A stretch of 35,436 nucleotides of DNA from an uncultured Succiniclasticum sp. (GCA_905235335.1 CAJOKZ010000025.1:1-35436); one strand, 5' to 3'. Numbered from the stretch's first letter, positions 24,564 to 32,871 are shown. Notes: generated from the sequence alone by a model not told the origin. Program-made: numbers and translations.

Positions 24564-25910
24564 TCAGTGCCTGCTTAATGAAATCCTGTCAAAAATTTTT
24601 GACAGTTCCGGATCCATTTTTTTATCGTCTTTGGCAATGTAACATGTCAAACCGAAATTCTGCGGCGTAAACATTACATTGGCATCAAGATTAAATTCAC
24701 AACTGTTTTTTACAGACCCGTTTCCGGTTAAATAAATTTTTCCGTAGTTTTCCGTGAAATTGCTTGTAGCTTTTAATTCTTTAAAATCAACAAAATTTTT
24801 GACTGACGGATGTTTTAGACCTTCCTTGATAATTCGGTCGACAGCCAGCTGTGTCAGCAAGGGAGAATTAAACAATTCAGCGAAAGCATTTTTATCTTTT
24901 GCTTTGGAGGAAGCAAATAACATGACTTCGTTAATTTTCTGAAAATTTAATTTTCCGATGTCCTTTTTGTCCAATGCGCTTTCTGCCCCGTCCCTGCAGT
25001 TCAAAATGTCGGACACGCCTTTCCATGGCGTTGCCAAAGTAAGTTTCAGCGGGATCTTTTCGTTGATGGTATCGTCGTTCACCTGCATGTATGCCCAATC
25101 TTCGGGAAGTCTGATCTTTCCGCCCAACAGCGCGTCGGTAAAACCATAGGACTCTTCTTCCCTTTGCGGCGGGAAGAAGGATAATCCGTTAAGGAATGCT
25201 TTTCTCGAGGCGATATAGCTGTTGAGTTTTTCTTTGTTTCCCCCATTAAATTCATTGCGAGTTTTTTCTCTGGAAAAAGGTGTCGCCTCTTCTATTATTT
25301 TCTTCTGCGCTTTCAGATTTGGCAGCGGGAATGTGGATACGACTGTATACAGCATGTCGTTTTGGGAAGTCAGCGCGAGCTGTACATCTACCGGACGGCG
25401 AAGTTTTTTGAGGGCATCGTCGTCCTTATCGCTTTTTTCTACGATATGAAGGTATACATACGGCGTTTTTCCTTTCTTGTTCGTAGAAATGCTGATAGAG
25501 GAATTATCGAGGAGTTCTTTGGGCACCAGCGAAAGTTTATTGTCTTCCTTGATTTCATACGGGTCTGGCATGAAAATGATATAGTTCACCTTATCCGGGG
25601 AGATGCCGTTGCGTTCCAGAACCTGTAAGTCCTTGAATTTACGCATAAACTCTTCGGTAGAGAACTTTTTACCGGTCTCTTCCTCTACCTCTTTTGCAGT
25701 GAACGCACATACTAAATTTACGGATGCTTCTTTTTTATCCGGCTTGTTAGCAATCCCGTAAAAATTTTTGCCGCCGATTTCCATCCAGGAAGGCTGTGCT
25801 TTCAGTCTGAATCCGGAATCTAAATCCGTGTAGGTGTTTACCGCAGCAAACGCGCCTGTGCTGCCGATAAGCAGCAAGGCGGCGAAAGCTGTGGAAAATA
25901 GCTGTTTCAT
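24564..25910 (-). CDS. Exported protein of unknown function, paralogue A (448 residues)
   Basis: Not recognised. A Sec signal peptide (MKQLFSTAFAALLLIG..., likely cut after 'GAFA' near residue 22) with no lipobox, so the mature protein is periplasmic or released. After it comes 'YTDLDSGFRLKAQPSW' (from residue 27). Mid-protein is 'FLNGLSFFPPQREEESYGF', then 'KIRLPEDWAYMQV'. The same three blocks in the same order occur in the next gene, so the two are diverged tandem paralogues. The 'Y.D.dsGF.v..p' opening resembles exported proteins that repeat a strand-rich module, but no named domain is claimed. It has only two Cys in the mature part, and Lys is abundant. It lies 41 bp after the 488-residue gene and is last in the operon. 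Confidence 0.75.
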   Translation of the reverse strand: MKQLFSTAFAALLLIGSTGAFAAVNTYTDLDSGFRLKAQPSWMEIGGKNFYGIANKPDKKEASVNLVCAFTAKEVEEETGKKFSTEEFMRKFKDLQVLERNGISPDKVNYIIFMPDPYEIKEDNKLSLVPKELLDNSSISISTNKKGKTPYVYLHIVEKSDKDDDALKKLRRPVDVQLALTSQNDMLYTVVSTFPLPNLKAQKKIIEEATPFSREKTRNEFNGGNKEKLNSYIASRKAFLNGLSFFPPQREEESYGFTDALLGGKIRLPEDWAYMQVNDDTINEKIPLKLTLATPWKGVSDILNCRDGAESALDKKDIGKLNFQKINEVMLFASSKAKDKNAFAELFNSPLLTQLAVDRIIKEGLKHPSVKNFVDFKELKATSNFTENYGKIYLTGNGSVKNSCEFNLDANVMFTPQNFGLTCYIAKDDKKMDPELSKIFDRISLSRH

Positions 25911-25951
25911 GTAACGTGTTGCTCCTTTTTGTTCAGGGATCCGGCCGATGT

Positions 25952-27418
25952 TTACTTCTCGGGCAGAAGTTTGACCTTGTCAGCCATGTTCAGGACGGCT
26001 TCGGTCTTTGCCTTGTCGCCTTTGGCCACGTACAGGCTGAAAAGGCCTTTATCCTTTGTGCCGCGCAGTACACCGCGGGTCATAAAATCATACTTATCCA
26101 TTACTTTTACGTTGCTGGCCAGAGAAAATTGGATCTGCTTGCCGTCGTTTAAAATATTTGCTTTTGTATTGCTGAGCACGGCATATTTCTTTAAATTTTC
26201 GTTGTTCAGCAGGGAGGGCATTGCTTCATCCAGCGCTTTTTGCATATCGGCCTGGGGAATATTGAAAATTTCATCTATAAGATCTGAAATATTCTTATCT
26301 TTGCCCTTTTTATAGCTGTAGCTGGTAAAGAATACGCTTTCATCGTATAAATCATAAATTTCGTCCGGTTTCAGATCCCTTTTCACATTGGAATTCATGC
26401 ATACGGTGGCGAATTTGTTCAGCATCGTATGGGGCGCGGCCCAGGCGATATTTAATTTGACACCGTCCATATCTTTAAGATTCGGTGTACCCCTTAGATA
26501 GAGCCAGTCATTCGGCAAAACAATCTTTTGTTTCAGGACCGGGTCATTCATCTCAAAAGCTGCTTTTTTCTTGTCCGGCTTAAAGAAAGACAGTCCTTTC
26601 AGCAGCCCTTCCCGCTCTTTCTGCAGGGATTTCTGGAACCCCGGATCGGTCAATGGTACTTCCGTCAGCGGCAGAAGCGCTTTCTGCACGGCCGTGGGAT
26701 TTTTCATGGCATCATCGGCAGTTTTCATGGAAATACCGTTTTCCTGATAGGTTTCCTTCAAAGAAGTATCTTTGTTTCCTGCTTCGGCAGCTGCTTTTTT
26801 GGCTTCTTCTGTTTCTGCGCTGCAATAGGATTCCGCCACGTAAAGGATGTCATTTTCCGAGGTCAGATACAGCTTGACGTCAGACGCGTTCCGGTCGATA
26901 TCCTTTTCCTTGTCAAACGCGCCTGGAGACTGCAGAGAGATGACATAATAATTCCGTTTCCCTACCGTTTTCGTTTCATAGGAAAACACGCCATTTTCCA
27001 TGTCTTCTTCCCTAAAGATGTCAAACAGGGAATCTTCCGCTGTCTCGTAGTCGGCCTTCTTGTTTGCGGACTGATAGGTCTCCGGCCGGAACAGGGCATA
27101 TTCCGATTCAACAGCGGATTTTTTCTTCATTTCCGCAGCCAGCTGAGCCTGGAACTCTTTTGTTGAAAAAGGCAGACCGGTCTTTTTTGCTACCACATCG
27201 GCCGGAATGGCAACTACGGAGTTAAAGCTGTCTGTACGGCTGTCATTCTCCTGGAATCCGTAGCTGTGGCGGGATGCATATTCAATAGACGGATTTGCTG
27301 TTTTTACGGCAAAGCCGGAATCCGCATCGGTGTAAACATTTTTTGGCGCAGCGAAAACAGGATATGCGCTGCCCAGAATAATCAGGGATGCCATAACGGC
27401 GGAAAGATTTTTTCTCAT
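25952..27418 (-). CDS. Exported protein of unknown function, paralogue B (488 residues)
   Basis: Not recognised. Signal peptide MRKNLSAVMASLIILGSAYP..., probably cut after 'PVFA' near residue 23. Opens with 'YTDADSGFAVKTANPS' (residues 29-44). The second block is 'LLKGLSFFKPDKKKAAFEM' followed by 'KIVLPNDWLYLRG', matching paralogue A. In between are Lys/Glu-rich helical stretches. The C-terminal part ('ANILNDGKQIQFSLASNVKVMDKYDFMTRGVLRGTKDKGLFSLYVAKGDK') aligns in pattern with the end of A ('KIYLTGNGSVKNSCEFNLDANVMFTPQNFGLTCYIAKDDK'), so similarity spans the whole length. AGGAGG precedes the ATG. A hairpin lies just upstream of that ribosome site. Confidence 0.75.
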   Translation of the reverse strand: MRKNLSAVMASLIILGSAYPVFAAPKNVYTDADSGFAVKTANPSIEYASRHSYGFQENDSRTDSFNSVVAIPADVVAKKTGLPFSTKEFQAQLAAEMKKKSAVESEYALFRPETYQSANKKADYETAEDSLFDIFREEDMENGVFSYETKTVGKRNYYVISLQSPGAFDKEKDIDRNASDVKLYLTSENDILYVAESYCSAETEEAKKAAAEAGNKDTSLKETYQENGISMKTADDAMKNPTAVQKALLPLTEVPLTDPGFQKSLQKEREGLLKGLSFFKPDKKKAAFEMNDPVLKQKIVLPNDWLYLRGTPNLKDMDGVKLNIAWAAPHTMLNKFATVCMNSNVKRDLKPDEIYDLYDESVFFTSYSYKKGKDKNISDLIDEIFNIPQADMQKALDEAMPSLLNNENLKKYAVLSNTKANILNDGKQIQFSLASNVKVMDKYDFMTRGVLRGTKDKGLFSLYVAKGDKAKTEAVLNMADKVKLLPEK

Positions 27419-27440
27419 TTTTAATAAGCCTCCTAAATAA

Positions 27441-27471
27441 TTTACTAAAGCTAAAAAGCTAAATTAGTAAA
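27441..27471 (-). promoter_or_regulatory. Nested hairpin ahead of the 488-residue exported protein gene
   Basis: TTTACTAA (27441-27448) pairs with TTAGTAAA (27464-27471). Inside, AGCT (27449-27452) and AGCT (27457-27460) flank AAAA. On the minus strand this sits directly before AGGAGG, so it may gate translation or be an operator. Confidence 0.4.
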
Positions 27472-27484
27472 CGGGTCTTGCCCG
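27472..27484 (-). terminator. Small hairpin, possible partial terminator
   Basis: CGGG (27472-27475) pairs with CCCG (27481-27484) across a 5-nt loop. On the minus strand only three T follow. It may weaken transcription between the 212-residue and 488-residue genes or simply continue the neighbouring structured leader. Confidence 0.3.
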
Positions 27485-27522
27485 AAAACAGTTTGCATTA
27501 ACGGTATTGCAGTTTAAAAGGA

Positions 27523-28161
27523 TCACTGTACCTTTATCACTTTTACCTTGCCAAGGCCTTTTTGCCAGTATTCTACTGTGCTCTGACCTGGAAGCGGATT
27601 GTGCTGCGGGTCAAATACGTTGCGCTTCACCTCTATGGCCTGGGCCGCTACCCAGATGCCGTTTTTATTGAACGGTATCATCAGGCGTTTTGCGCTCATC
27701 TCCCAGATCTGCTGTACGGTTCCCCCTTCGCTAATCGTGTTGCTCCAAGTGACCGTTTCGTTGCCGTCAGGAAGCCTGAGCAGTACAATGTTATAGCGCA
27801 GCCGGTTGCGGGATCCTGTGTTGTTTATGTCGGCTGCATCCCTGGTCCACCAGGCTTTCGCAGTGACCGCCGTATCGGATATATCCAGGGAATAACAGTT
27901 CTTCACAAGCCCGTTTTTGTAGATGAGTCCGCCGATGAGGGGGATGGGAGGATCTTCTTCCATACGGAACTCCTGCCCGGCGCGTTCAAACTGCACGGAA
28001 ATTTTTTCCATCGGGGACTTGTCAGTGCCTTTGTATGTATAATACGAGGAATGCCCTTCCGGATAAAAATAATCAATGACCCGGTCCTGGGCATACGCTG
28101 TTACAGACATCATCAGGCATAACAAGGCGGCGCATACGAGAAATATTCTGAATTTTTTCAT
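27523..28161 (-). CDS. Exported protein of unknown function (212 residues)
   Basis: Not recognised. Signal peptide MKKFRIFLVCAALLCLMMSV..., likely cut after 'TAYA' near residue 24; no lipobox. The mature part is strand-rich with many aromatic residues: 'VIDYFYPEGHSSYYTYKGTD', 'NCYSLDISDTAVTAKAWWTRD', 'YNIVLLRLPDGNETVTWSNTISEG' and 'PFNKNGIWVAAQAIEVKRN'. The last third reads like a surface-antigen beta domain as found in several Negativicutes exported proteins, but I do not assign a family. It is the first gene of a three-gene exported-protein group, 105 bp before the 488-residue gene. AAAGGAAG precedes the ATG at good spacing. No clear promoter separates it from nfnB upstream. Confidence 0.72.
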   Translation of the reverse strand: MKKFRIFLVCAALLCLMMSVTAYAQDRVIDYFYPEGHSSYYTYKGTDKSPMEKISVQFERAGQEFRMEEDPPIPLIGGLIYKNGLVKNCYSLDISDTAVTAKAWWTRDAADINNTGSRNRLRYNIVLLRLPDGNETVTWSNTISEGGTVQQIWEMSAKRLMIPFNKNGIWVAAQAIEVKRNVFDPQHNPLPGQSTVEYWQKGLGKVKVIKVQ

Positions 28162-28234
28162 AGTGGGTCTTCCTTTGATTAAATTTATTTATTGAGGGAA
28201 TCGCCGGTTAAATAAGTTTGTGCAGATGAATTAA

Positions 28235-29629
28235 TCAGCAGTTCCTTAAATACGCATCAATGGCTGCCGCCGCTTTTTTGCCGGCGCCCATGGCTGAAAT
28301 TACGGTGGCCGCACCGGTGACGATATCGCCGCCAGCATATACGCCCGGCATGCTGGTGGCGCCATTTTCATCCGCCACGATATTGCCGCGCTTATTCACT
28401 GCCAGCTCCGGTGTGGTCTGGGAGATAAGCGGGTTGGGACCCTGGCCGATGGCCATGACCACTTCGTCAACCTCCAGGATATGGTTGCTGTCCTTTACGG
28501 CAACCGGGGAACGGCGTCCGGACGCATCCGCTTCGCCTAATTCCATCTTTACGCATTCCAGGCCGGTGACCCAGCCTTTTTCATTGCCTACTACACGCAC
28601 CGGGTTATTCAGCAGACAGAATTCAATGCCCTCTTCCTTTGCGTGCCCTACTTCTTCCTTGCGGGCGGGCAGTTCATCTTCGCCGCGGCGGTACACGATA
28701 TACACATGTTCCGCGCCCAACCGCATGGCTGTACGGGCGGCATCCATGGCCACATTGCCACCGCCTACCACTGCGACCTTTTTGCCGGTGAAAACGGGTG
28801 TGGCCGCTTTGGGGAAAGTGTATGCCTTCATCAGGTTCACCCGGGTCAGGAATTCGTTGGCTGCATAGACTCCGTTCAATTCTTCCCCGGGGATGCGCAT
28901 GAAGTGTGGCAGGCCTGCGCCGGTAGCGATATACACGGCTTCAAAGCCCTCTTCCTTCATCAGTTCACCGATGGTAAAGGTGCGGCCGATGACGGCGTTG
29001 GTCAGCACATGGACGCCCATCTGCTTCAATCCGTCGATCTCATGCTGTACGATCTCTTTCGGCAGACGGAACTGAGGGATGCCATACATCAAAACACCCC
29101 CTGCCGCATGCAGGACCTCGAAGATGGTGACGTCATAGCCCTTCTGGGCCAAAACACCGGCGCAGGCAAGTCCGGAAGGCCCGGAACCGATGATCGCTAC
29201 TTTTTTGCCGTTCTTTTCAATGGCGGCTGTGTCGTCAGTTTTATCCAGCCCGTGTTCCCGCGCGTAATCGGCCACAAAACGTTCCAGACGTCCGATGGCC
29301 ACCGGTTCACCCTTGATGCCAAGCACGCAGCGGCTTTCGCACTGCTTTTCCTGGGGGCATACCCGGCCGCAGACGGCAGGCAGGCTGCTCTTTTCTTTTA
29401 TAATTTTGATTGCGGAGGCAAAATCCCCTTCTGACACCGCGTGAACAAATTTCGGGATATAGATGTTGACAGGGCAGCCTTCCACACAGCGGGGTTTCGG
29501 ACAGTTGAGGCAGCGTTTCGCTTCTTCCACGGCGGTGGCTTCGTCATAGCCCAGCGCCACTTCCTGGAAATTATGGCGGCGCACATCCGCCGGCTGTTCC
29601 GGCATCGCATGACGGTTTATTTTAAGCAT
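28235..29629 (-). CDS. nfnB: NfnB: NADPH-binding large subunit of the bifurcating ferredoxin:NADP+ transhydrogenase (GltD-like)
   Basis: A 464-residue iron-sulfur flavoprotein of the GltD/SudA/NfnB group. Two [4Fe-4S] motifs are complete: Cys40-x2-Cys43-x4-Cys48-x3-Cys52 and Cys87-x3-Cys91-x5-Cys97-x3-Cys101. The FAD-binding 'VAIIGSGPSGLACAG' is at about 144-158, and the NADP(H)-binding 'VAVVGGGNVAMDAARTAMRLG' comes later. A closing FAD contact lies in 'GVYAGGDIVTGAATVISAMGAGKKAA'. Alone it would be called glutamate synthase small subunit. The overlapping nfnA gene, and absence of a large GOGAT subunit, favour NfnAB, which couples NADH and reduced ferredoxin oxidation to NADP+ reduction. It overlaps nfnA by 13 bp. 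Confidence 0.9.
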   Translation of the reverse strand: MLKINRHAMPEQPADVRRHNFQEVALGYDEATAVEEAKRCLNCPKPRCVEGCPVNIYIPKFVHAVSEGDFASAIKIIKEKSSLPAVCGRVCPQEKQCESRCVLGIKGEPVAIGRLERFVADYAREHGLDKTDDTAAIEKNGKKVAIIGSGPSGLACAGVLAQKGYDVTIFEVLHAAGGVLMYGIPQFRLPKEIVQHEIDGLKQMGVHVLTNAVIGRTFTIGELMKEEGFEAVYIATGAGLPHFMRIPGEELNGVYAANEFLTRVNLMKAYTFPKAATPVFTGKKVAVVGGGNVAMDAARTAMRLGAEHVYIVYRRGEDELPARKEEVGHAKEEGIEFCLLNNPVRVVGNEKGWVTGLECVKMELGEADASGRRSPVAVKDSNHILEVDEVVMAIGQGPNPLISQTTPELAVNKRGNIVADENGATSMPGVYAGGDIVTGAATVISAMGAGKKAAAAIDAYLRNC

Positions 29630-30459
29630 TTGCAGTCACCTCCGCAGCTCCATTCCACAGCTTCCTGGTTTTTGTACATGGTCTGGCGCGCCATCAGGTT
29701 GGCGAAATCCACTTTGTGGCCGTCAAATTCCGGTCCGTCCACGCAGGCGAACTTATTCTCGCCTCCCACCAGAACGCGGCAGCCGCCGCACATTCCGGTT
29801 CCATCCACCATGATGGTGTTCAGGCTGACGGCCGTGAACACATGGAACGGTTCCGTGGTACGGGCTACGTTTTTCATCATGATGACAGGGCCGATGGCGA
29901 TGACATAATCAACCTTCTCCCCTTTTTCCAGCATTTCCTTCAGCGGATCGGTCACAAAGCCCTTCCTGCCGTAGCTTCCGTCATCGGTACAGACGATCAG
30001 TTCATCGCTGACGGCCCGCATGCGGTCTTCCCAAAGTACCAGTTCTTTATTCCGTGCGCCGATGATGGAGATGACCCTGTTTCCCAGTTCCTTATATGCA
30101 CGGGCGATAGGATATACGGGGGCAACGCCGATACCACCGCCCACGCAGACCACCGTGCCGAATTTTTTCATTTCCGAAGGCTGCCCCAAGGGACCGACGA
30201 TGTTGTCCCAGGAGTCTCCGGCCTCAAAATCCTCGCAGATATGCCGGGATGTGTTGCCGACTTCCTGGATGATCATGGTGATCGTTCCTTTTTCCCGGTC
30301 AAAATCCGCGATGGTGAATGGGACGCGTTCGCTTTCCGGATCCGATAAAACGATTACGAACTGACCGGGCTTACATTTGCGCGCGATAAGGGGCGCTTCG
30401 ATCACCAATTCGTATACGGCGGGAGATACCAGTTTCTTTTCCAAAATTTTCGCCATCAT
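29617..30459 (-). CDS. nfnA: NfnA: NADH-binding small subunit of the bifurcating transhydrogenase
   Basis: A 280-residue ferredoxin-NADP reductase-fold flavoprotein. FAD-binding 'ERVPFTIADFDREKGTITMIIQEVGNTS'; NAD-binding 'GTVVCVGGGIGVAPVYPIARAY'. A [2Fe-2S] site lies in 'DGTGMCGGCRVLVGGENKFACVDG', with Cys224, Cys227, Cys239 and Asp219, fitting the three-Cys/one-Asp ligation known for NfnA. The C-terminus ends in an extra cysteine-rich tail, 'CGGDCKC' (Cys272, Cys276, Cys278). Two adjacent ATGs (30459 and 30456) are possible; GAGGAAAGGGG precedes both. With NfnB it balances NADH, NADPH and ferredoxin pools in fermentative anaerobes. It is the first gene of the pair. Confidence 0.9.
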   Translation of the reverse strand: MMAKILEKKLVSPAVYELVIEAPLIARKCKPGQFVIVLSDPESERVPFTIADFDREKGTITMIIQEVGNTSRHICEDFEAGDSWDNIVGPLGQPSEMKKFGTVVCVGGGIGVAPVYPIARAYKELGNRVISIIGARNKELVLWEDRMRAVSDELIVCTDDGSYGRKGFVTDPLKEMLEKGEKVDYVIAIGPVIMMKNVARTTEPFHVFTAVSLNTIMVDGTGMCGGCRVLVGGENKFACVDGPEFDGHKVDFANLMARQTMYKNQEAVEWSCGGDCKCLK

Positions 30460-30739
30460 GATCCCCTTTCCTCGTTGTTAAATTTTTCTGCTTCCGGTTC
30501 TTCCGTATTTGTTTTCGTATTCTTTCTTTTACTTTTATTATAATACTTTTGCTGTATTTCAGAAAGTAAAATATTTGCAAAATAATATGCTGCATCTTAC
30601 CCTTGCCGGCACGATTTGGGAAAGAAAACTGCCTGCCGTATGCTGTGGCGGTTCCGCCTTAAAGGTGCCGAAAGACGGTTTTGGACTGGACAGGGAAAGT
30701 TAGTTTCAGAAGGATGCGGGCGCAGGATATTTTTCAATA
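30460..30739 (-). promoter_or_regulatory. Upstream region of nfnAB (280 bp, no gene)
   Basis: A -10-like TATAAT is present on the minus strand (complement of 30537-30542), about 80 bp before nfnA; the matching -35 (TTTCTG at 17 bp) is poor. A GGCG/CGCC hairpin with a 4-nt loop lies at 30647-30658. It has no T run, so the end of the mtaD transcript is not marked by an obvious terminator. Confidence 0.4.
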
Positions 30740-32026
30740 TTATTTTACTGTCAGGCGTCTGGAGATCGTATCTGCTTCGTAATAAATTTTTTCCGCGTCC
30801 AGCGCTTTCACTTCGCCTTTTTCCATTACCACTTTGCCGTTGATGATGGCCGTGTCCGCATCATTGGCACCGGCAGCGTAAACCAGAAGACTCATGCGGT
30901 TGTTGCGGGGATACCAGCAAGGCTTGTTCATGTCGTACAATACAATGTCCGCCAGCCAGCCCTCTTCGAGTTTCCCTAAGTTGTCATAACCCAGGCACTT
31001 TGCCCCCTGGTACGTGGCCATGTCCCAGGCCGTTGCCGCCGGAATGCACAGGGGATCGTAAGTGACGGCCTTGTGCAGTATGGCGGTGAGCCGTGTTTCT
31101 TCCAGCATGTCCAGGTTGTTGTTGCTGGTGGCGCCGTCAGTGCCAAGCCCCACTGTGATTCCTTTTGCCAGCATTTTTTCTACCGGCGCGATGCCGCTGG
31201 CCAGTTTCAGGTTGCTTTGGGGATTGTGGGCCACCCTCGCTTTTTTGGCGGCCATGATTTCCATTTCTTCGTCCGTTACCCATACGCCGTGGGCGATGAG
31301 GCAGCCCCTGTCCAGGATACCAAGGCTGTCCGCATACTTAATGGGGGTTGCCCCGAAATTCTTTACGCAGTTTTTGACTTCCTGTTCTGTTTCCGCCAGA
31401 TGCATGTGCAGTCCGCAGCCCAGTTCGCCGGCCGTGTCCACTAAAAGTTTCAGGTATTCCGTGCCGCAGGTGTAAGGGGCGTGGGGGCCCAGCATCACGG
31501 TGATCAGGCCGTCGTCCCTGCCGTTCCAGTCTTTAAAAAGCCGCACATTTTCCTGCAGCCGTTCATCTTCCTTATCGTATTTATCGCCCATAAGCCCGCG
31601 GGCCAGACAGGCGCGGATACCGGCTTCACTGGCGGCCTGCGCTGTCTCGTCCATGAAGAAATACATATCCGCGAAAGCTGTGGTGCCGCTTTTCAGCATC
31701 TCTAAAATGCCAAGCTGCGTGCCTACATAGCAGTCGCCTTTCTGCAATCCCGCTTCTGCCGGCCACACCTTGTTCTGCAGCCAGTCCATCAGCGCCATGT
31801 CGTCCGCGTAACTGCGCAGCAGGCACATGGCGATATGGGTATGGGCGTTGACCATGCCGGCGGCCGCTAACTTACCCGTGCCGTCGATCTGGTATGCGTC
31901 TTCATAACCTTCCGGTTTCGCTGTGCCGATGTAGGAAATTTTGTTGCCTTTGATGCCGATAAATTTCTTTTCATACGCCGGACCGTCGGTAACGATTTCC
32001 ACGTTTCTGATTAAAATTTTACTCAT
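30740..32026 (-). CDS. mtaD: 5'-methylthioadenosine/S-adenosylhomocysteine deaminase
   Basis: A 428-residue metal-dependent amidohydrolase of the MtaD/SsnA/TrzN group. Metal and catalytic residues: His62-x-His64 ('VNAHTHIAM'), His207 and His209 with Glu212 ('HMHLAETEQE'), His246 ('AHGVW') and Asp297 ('GLGTDGATSNN'). MtaD enzymes deaminate MTA, SAH and often 5'-deoxyadenosine or adenosine to the inosyl form. Length and the N-terminal 'ILIRNVEIVT' strand fit. Its start overlaps the upstream aldolase stop by 8 bp, so the two are coupled. AGGAGAAG precedes the ATG. Other amidohydrolases (guanine or chlorohydrolase) are alternatives, but the residue pattern favours MtaD. Confidence 0.87.
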   Translation of the reverse strand: MSKILIRNVEIVTDGPAYEKKFIGIKGNKISYIGTAKPEGYEDAYQIDGTGKLAAAGMVNAHTHIAMCLLRSYADDMALMDWLQNKVWPAEAGLQKGDCYVGTQLGILEMLKSGTTAFADMYFFMDETAQAASEAGIRACLARGLMGDKYDKEDERLQENVRLFKDWNGRDDGLITVMLGPHAPYTCGTEYLKLLVDTAGELGCGLHMHLAETEQEVKNCVKNFGATPIKYADSLGILDRGCLIAHGVWVTDEEMEIMAAKKARVAHNPQSNLKLASGIAPVEKMLAKGITVGLGTDGATSNNNLDMLEETRLTAILHKAVTYDPLCIPAATAWDMATYQGAKCLGYDNLGKLEEGWLADIVLYDMNKPCWYPRNNRMSLLVYAAGANDADTAIINGKVVMEKGEVKALDAEKIYYEADTISRRLTVK

Positions 32027-32807
32027 GTTCTTCTTCTCCTTGTTGTCTTTTGCTGTAATGGTTCAGATAAAAATCACGCAACACCCGCACAGTTTTTTCA
32101 TTTAAGGGGAAAGGCGTCCCAAAGGAACGGGCGATGTAATAAATCTGCGCGCCCTTTTCCAGGATCTGCGCGGTGGCCAGCGCTTCTTTTAAATTCCTTC
32201 CCCAGCATACCGCGCCGTGATTGGCCAGCAAGGCGGCAGTCCGTCTTCCTTCCATGGCTTCTACCGCCCTTTTGCCCATCTCCTTTGTTCCGGCGATTGT
32301 GTATTCCGTACACCGCACCGTTCCGCCCACGATCTGCGTCAGGTCTTCGATGACCGGCGGCAGGTCCCGGTGCGCCACGGCCAGCGCGCTGGCATAGATG
32401 CTGTGCGTATGTACCACCGCCTGCGCTTCCGGAAAGCTTTTGTAAATTTCCAGATGGAGTGGCAATTCGGAAGAAGGACGTAAGGGAATCCCGGGGGAAC
32501 TTCCATCCTCTTTGCTGCAGATGGGATCAGTACTGTTGATGGGATCAGGGACAAATGTTTTGTTACTGAGATCACGGTTTGCCAGTGCGGTACCGCAGTC
32601 TAAAACGGTTCCTTCCATATCCGTCACCACAATATCCGCAGGGGCAAGCTGCTCATAATCCCGGCCCGACGGCGTGATCGCGATATGAGTTTCGTCGATG
32701 CGGCAGCTGATGTTTCCATAGGTGCCGACGGTCATGCTGGAATGCGCCAGGGCAATTCCCGCTTCTACCACAGCCTGCCGTATTTTGTTACAGCGTTCGG
32801 CGTCCAA
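32019..32807 (-). CDS. Class II aldolase/adducin-family sugar-phosphate aldolase
   Basis: A 262-residue zinc aldolase of the FucA/AraD group. It has 'SSMTVGTYGNISCRI' (residues 23-37), 'ITPSGRDYEQL', catalytic Glu114 in 'RPSSELPLHLEIY', zinc ligands His133 and His135 in 'VVHTHSIYASALA' and His197 in 'LANHGAVCWG'. Fuculose-phosphate aldolases are about 215 residues; the surplus is a roughly 30-residue insert at about 76-108, just before Glu114. Overlap with mtaD suggests the substrate derives from MTA or 5'-deoxyadenosine salvage (5-methylthio- or 5-deoxy-ribulose 1-phosphate) rather than fucose; this is inference. The start is TTG 32807 with AAGGAGG 8 nt upstream. Confidence 0.85.
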   Translation of the reverse strand: MDAERCNKIRQAVVEAGIALAHSSMTVGTYGNISCRIDETHIAITPSGRDYEQLAPADIVVTDMEGTVLDCGTALANRDLSNKTFVPDPINSTDPICSKEDGSSPGIPLRPSSELPLHLEIYKSFPEAQAVVHTHSIYASALAVAHRDLPPVIEDLTQIVGGTVRCTEYTIAGTKEMGKRAVEAMEGRRTAALLANHGAVCWGRNLKEALATAQILEKGAQIYYIARSFGTPFPLNEKTVRVLRDFYLNHYSKRQQGEEEHE

Positions 32808-32871
32808 CGATAAAACCTCCTTTTAAGAGACAGCGATAAGCAGTGTTGCCTTTCATCTTTTATGCCAAATC

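Noticed and set aside
28643-29434. 263-codon plus-strand frame opposite nfnB
   Set aside because: Shadow of nfnB codon structure; no start signal or recognisable motif.
28235-29629. Glutamate synthase small subunit (gltD) as the primary name
   Set aside because: Overlap with an NfnA-type partner and no large GOGAT subunit make NfnB the better call, although the fold is the same.
30509-30703. 64-codon plus-strand frame in the nfnA-mtaD gap
   Set aside because: No ribosome site, no conserved features, and it crosses the probable nfnA promoter.
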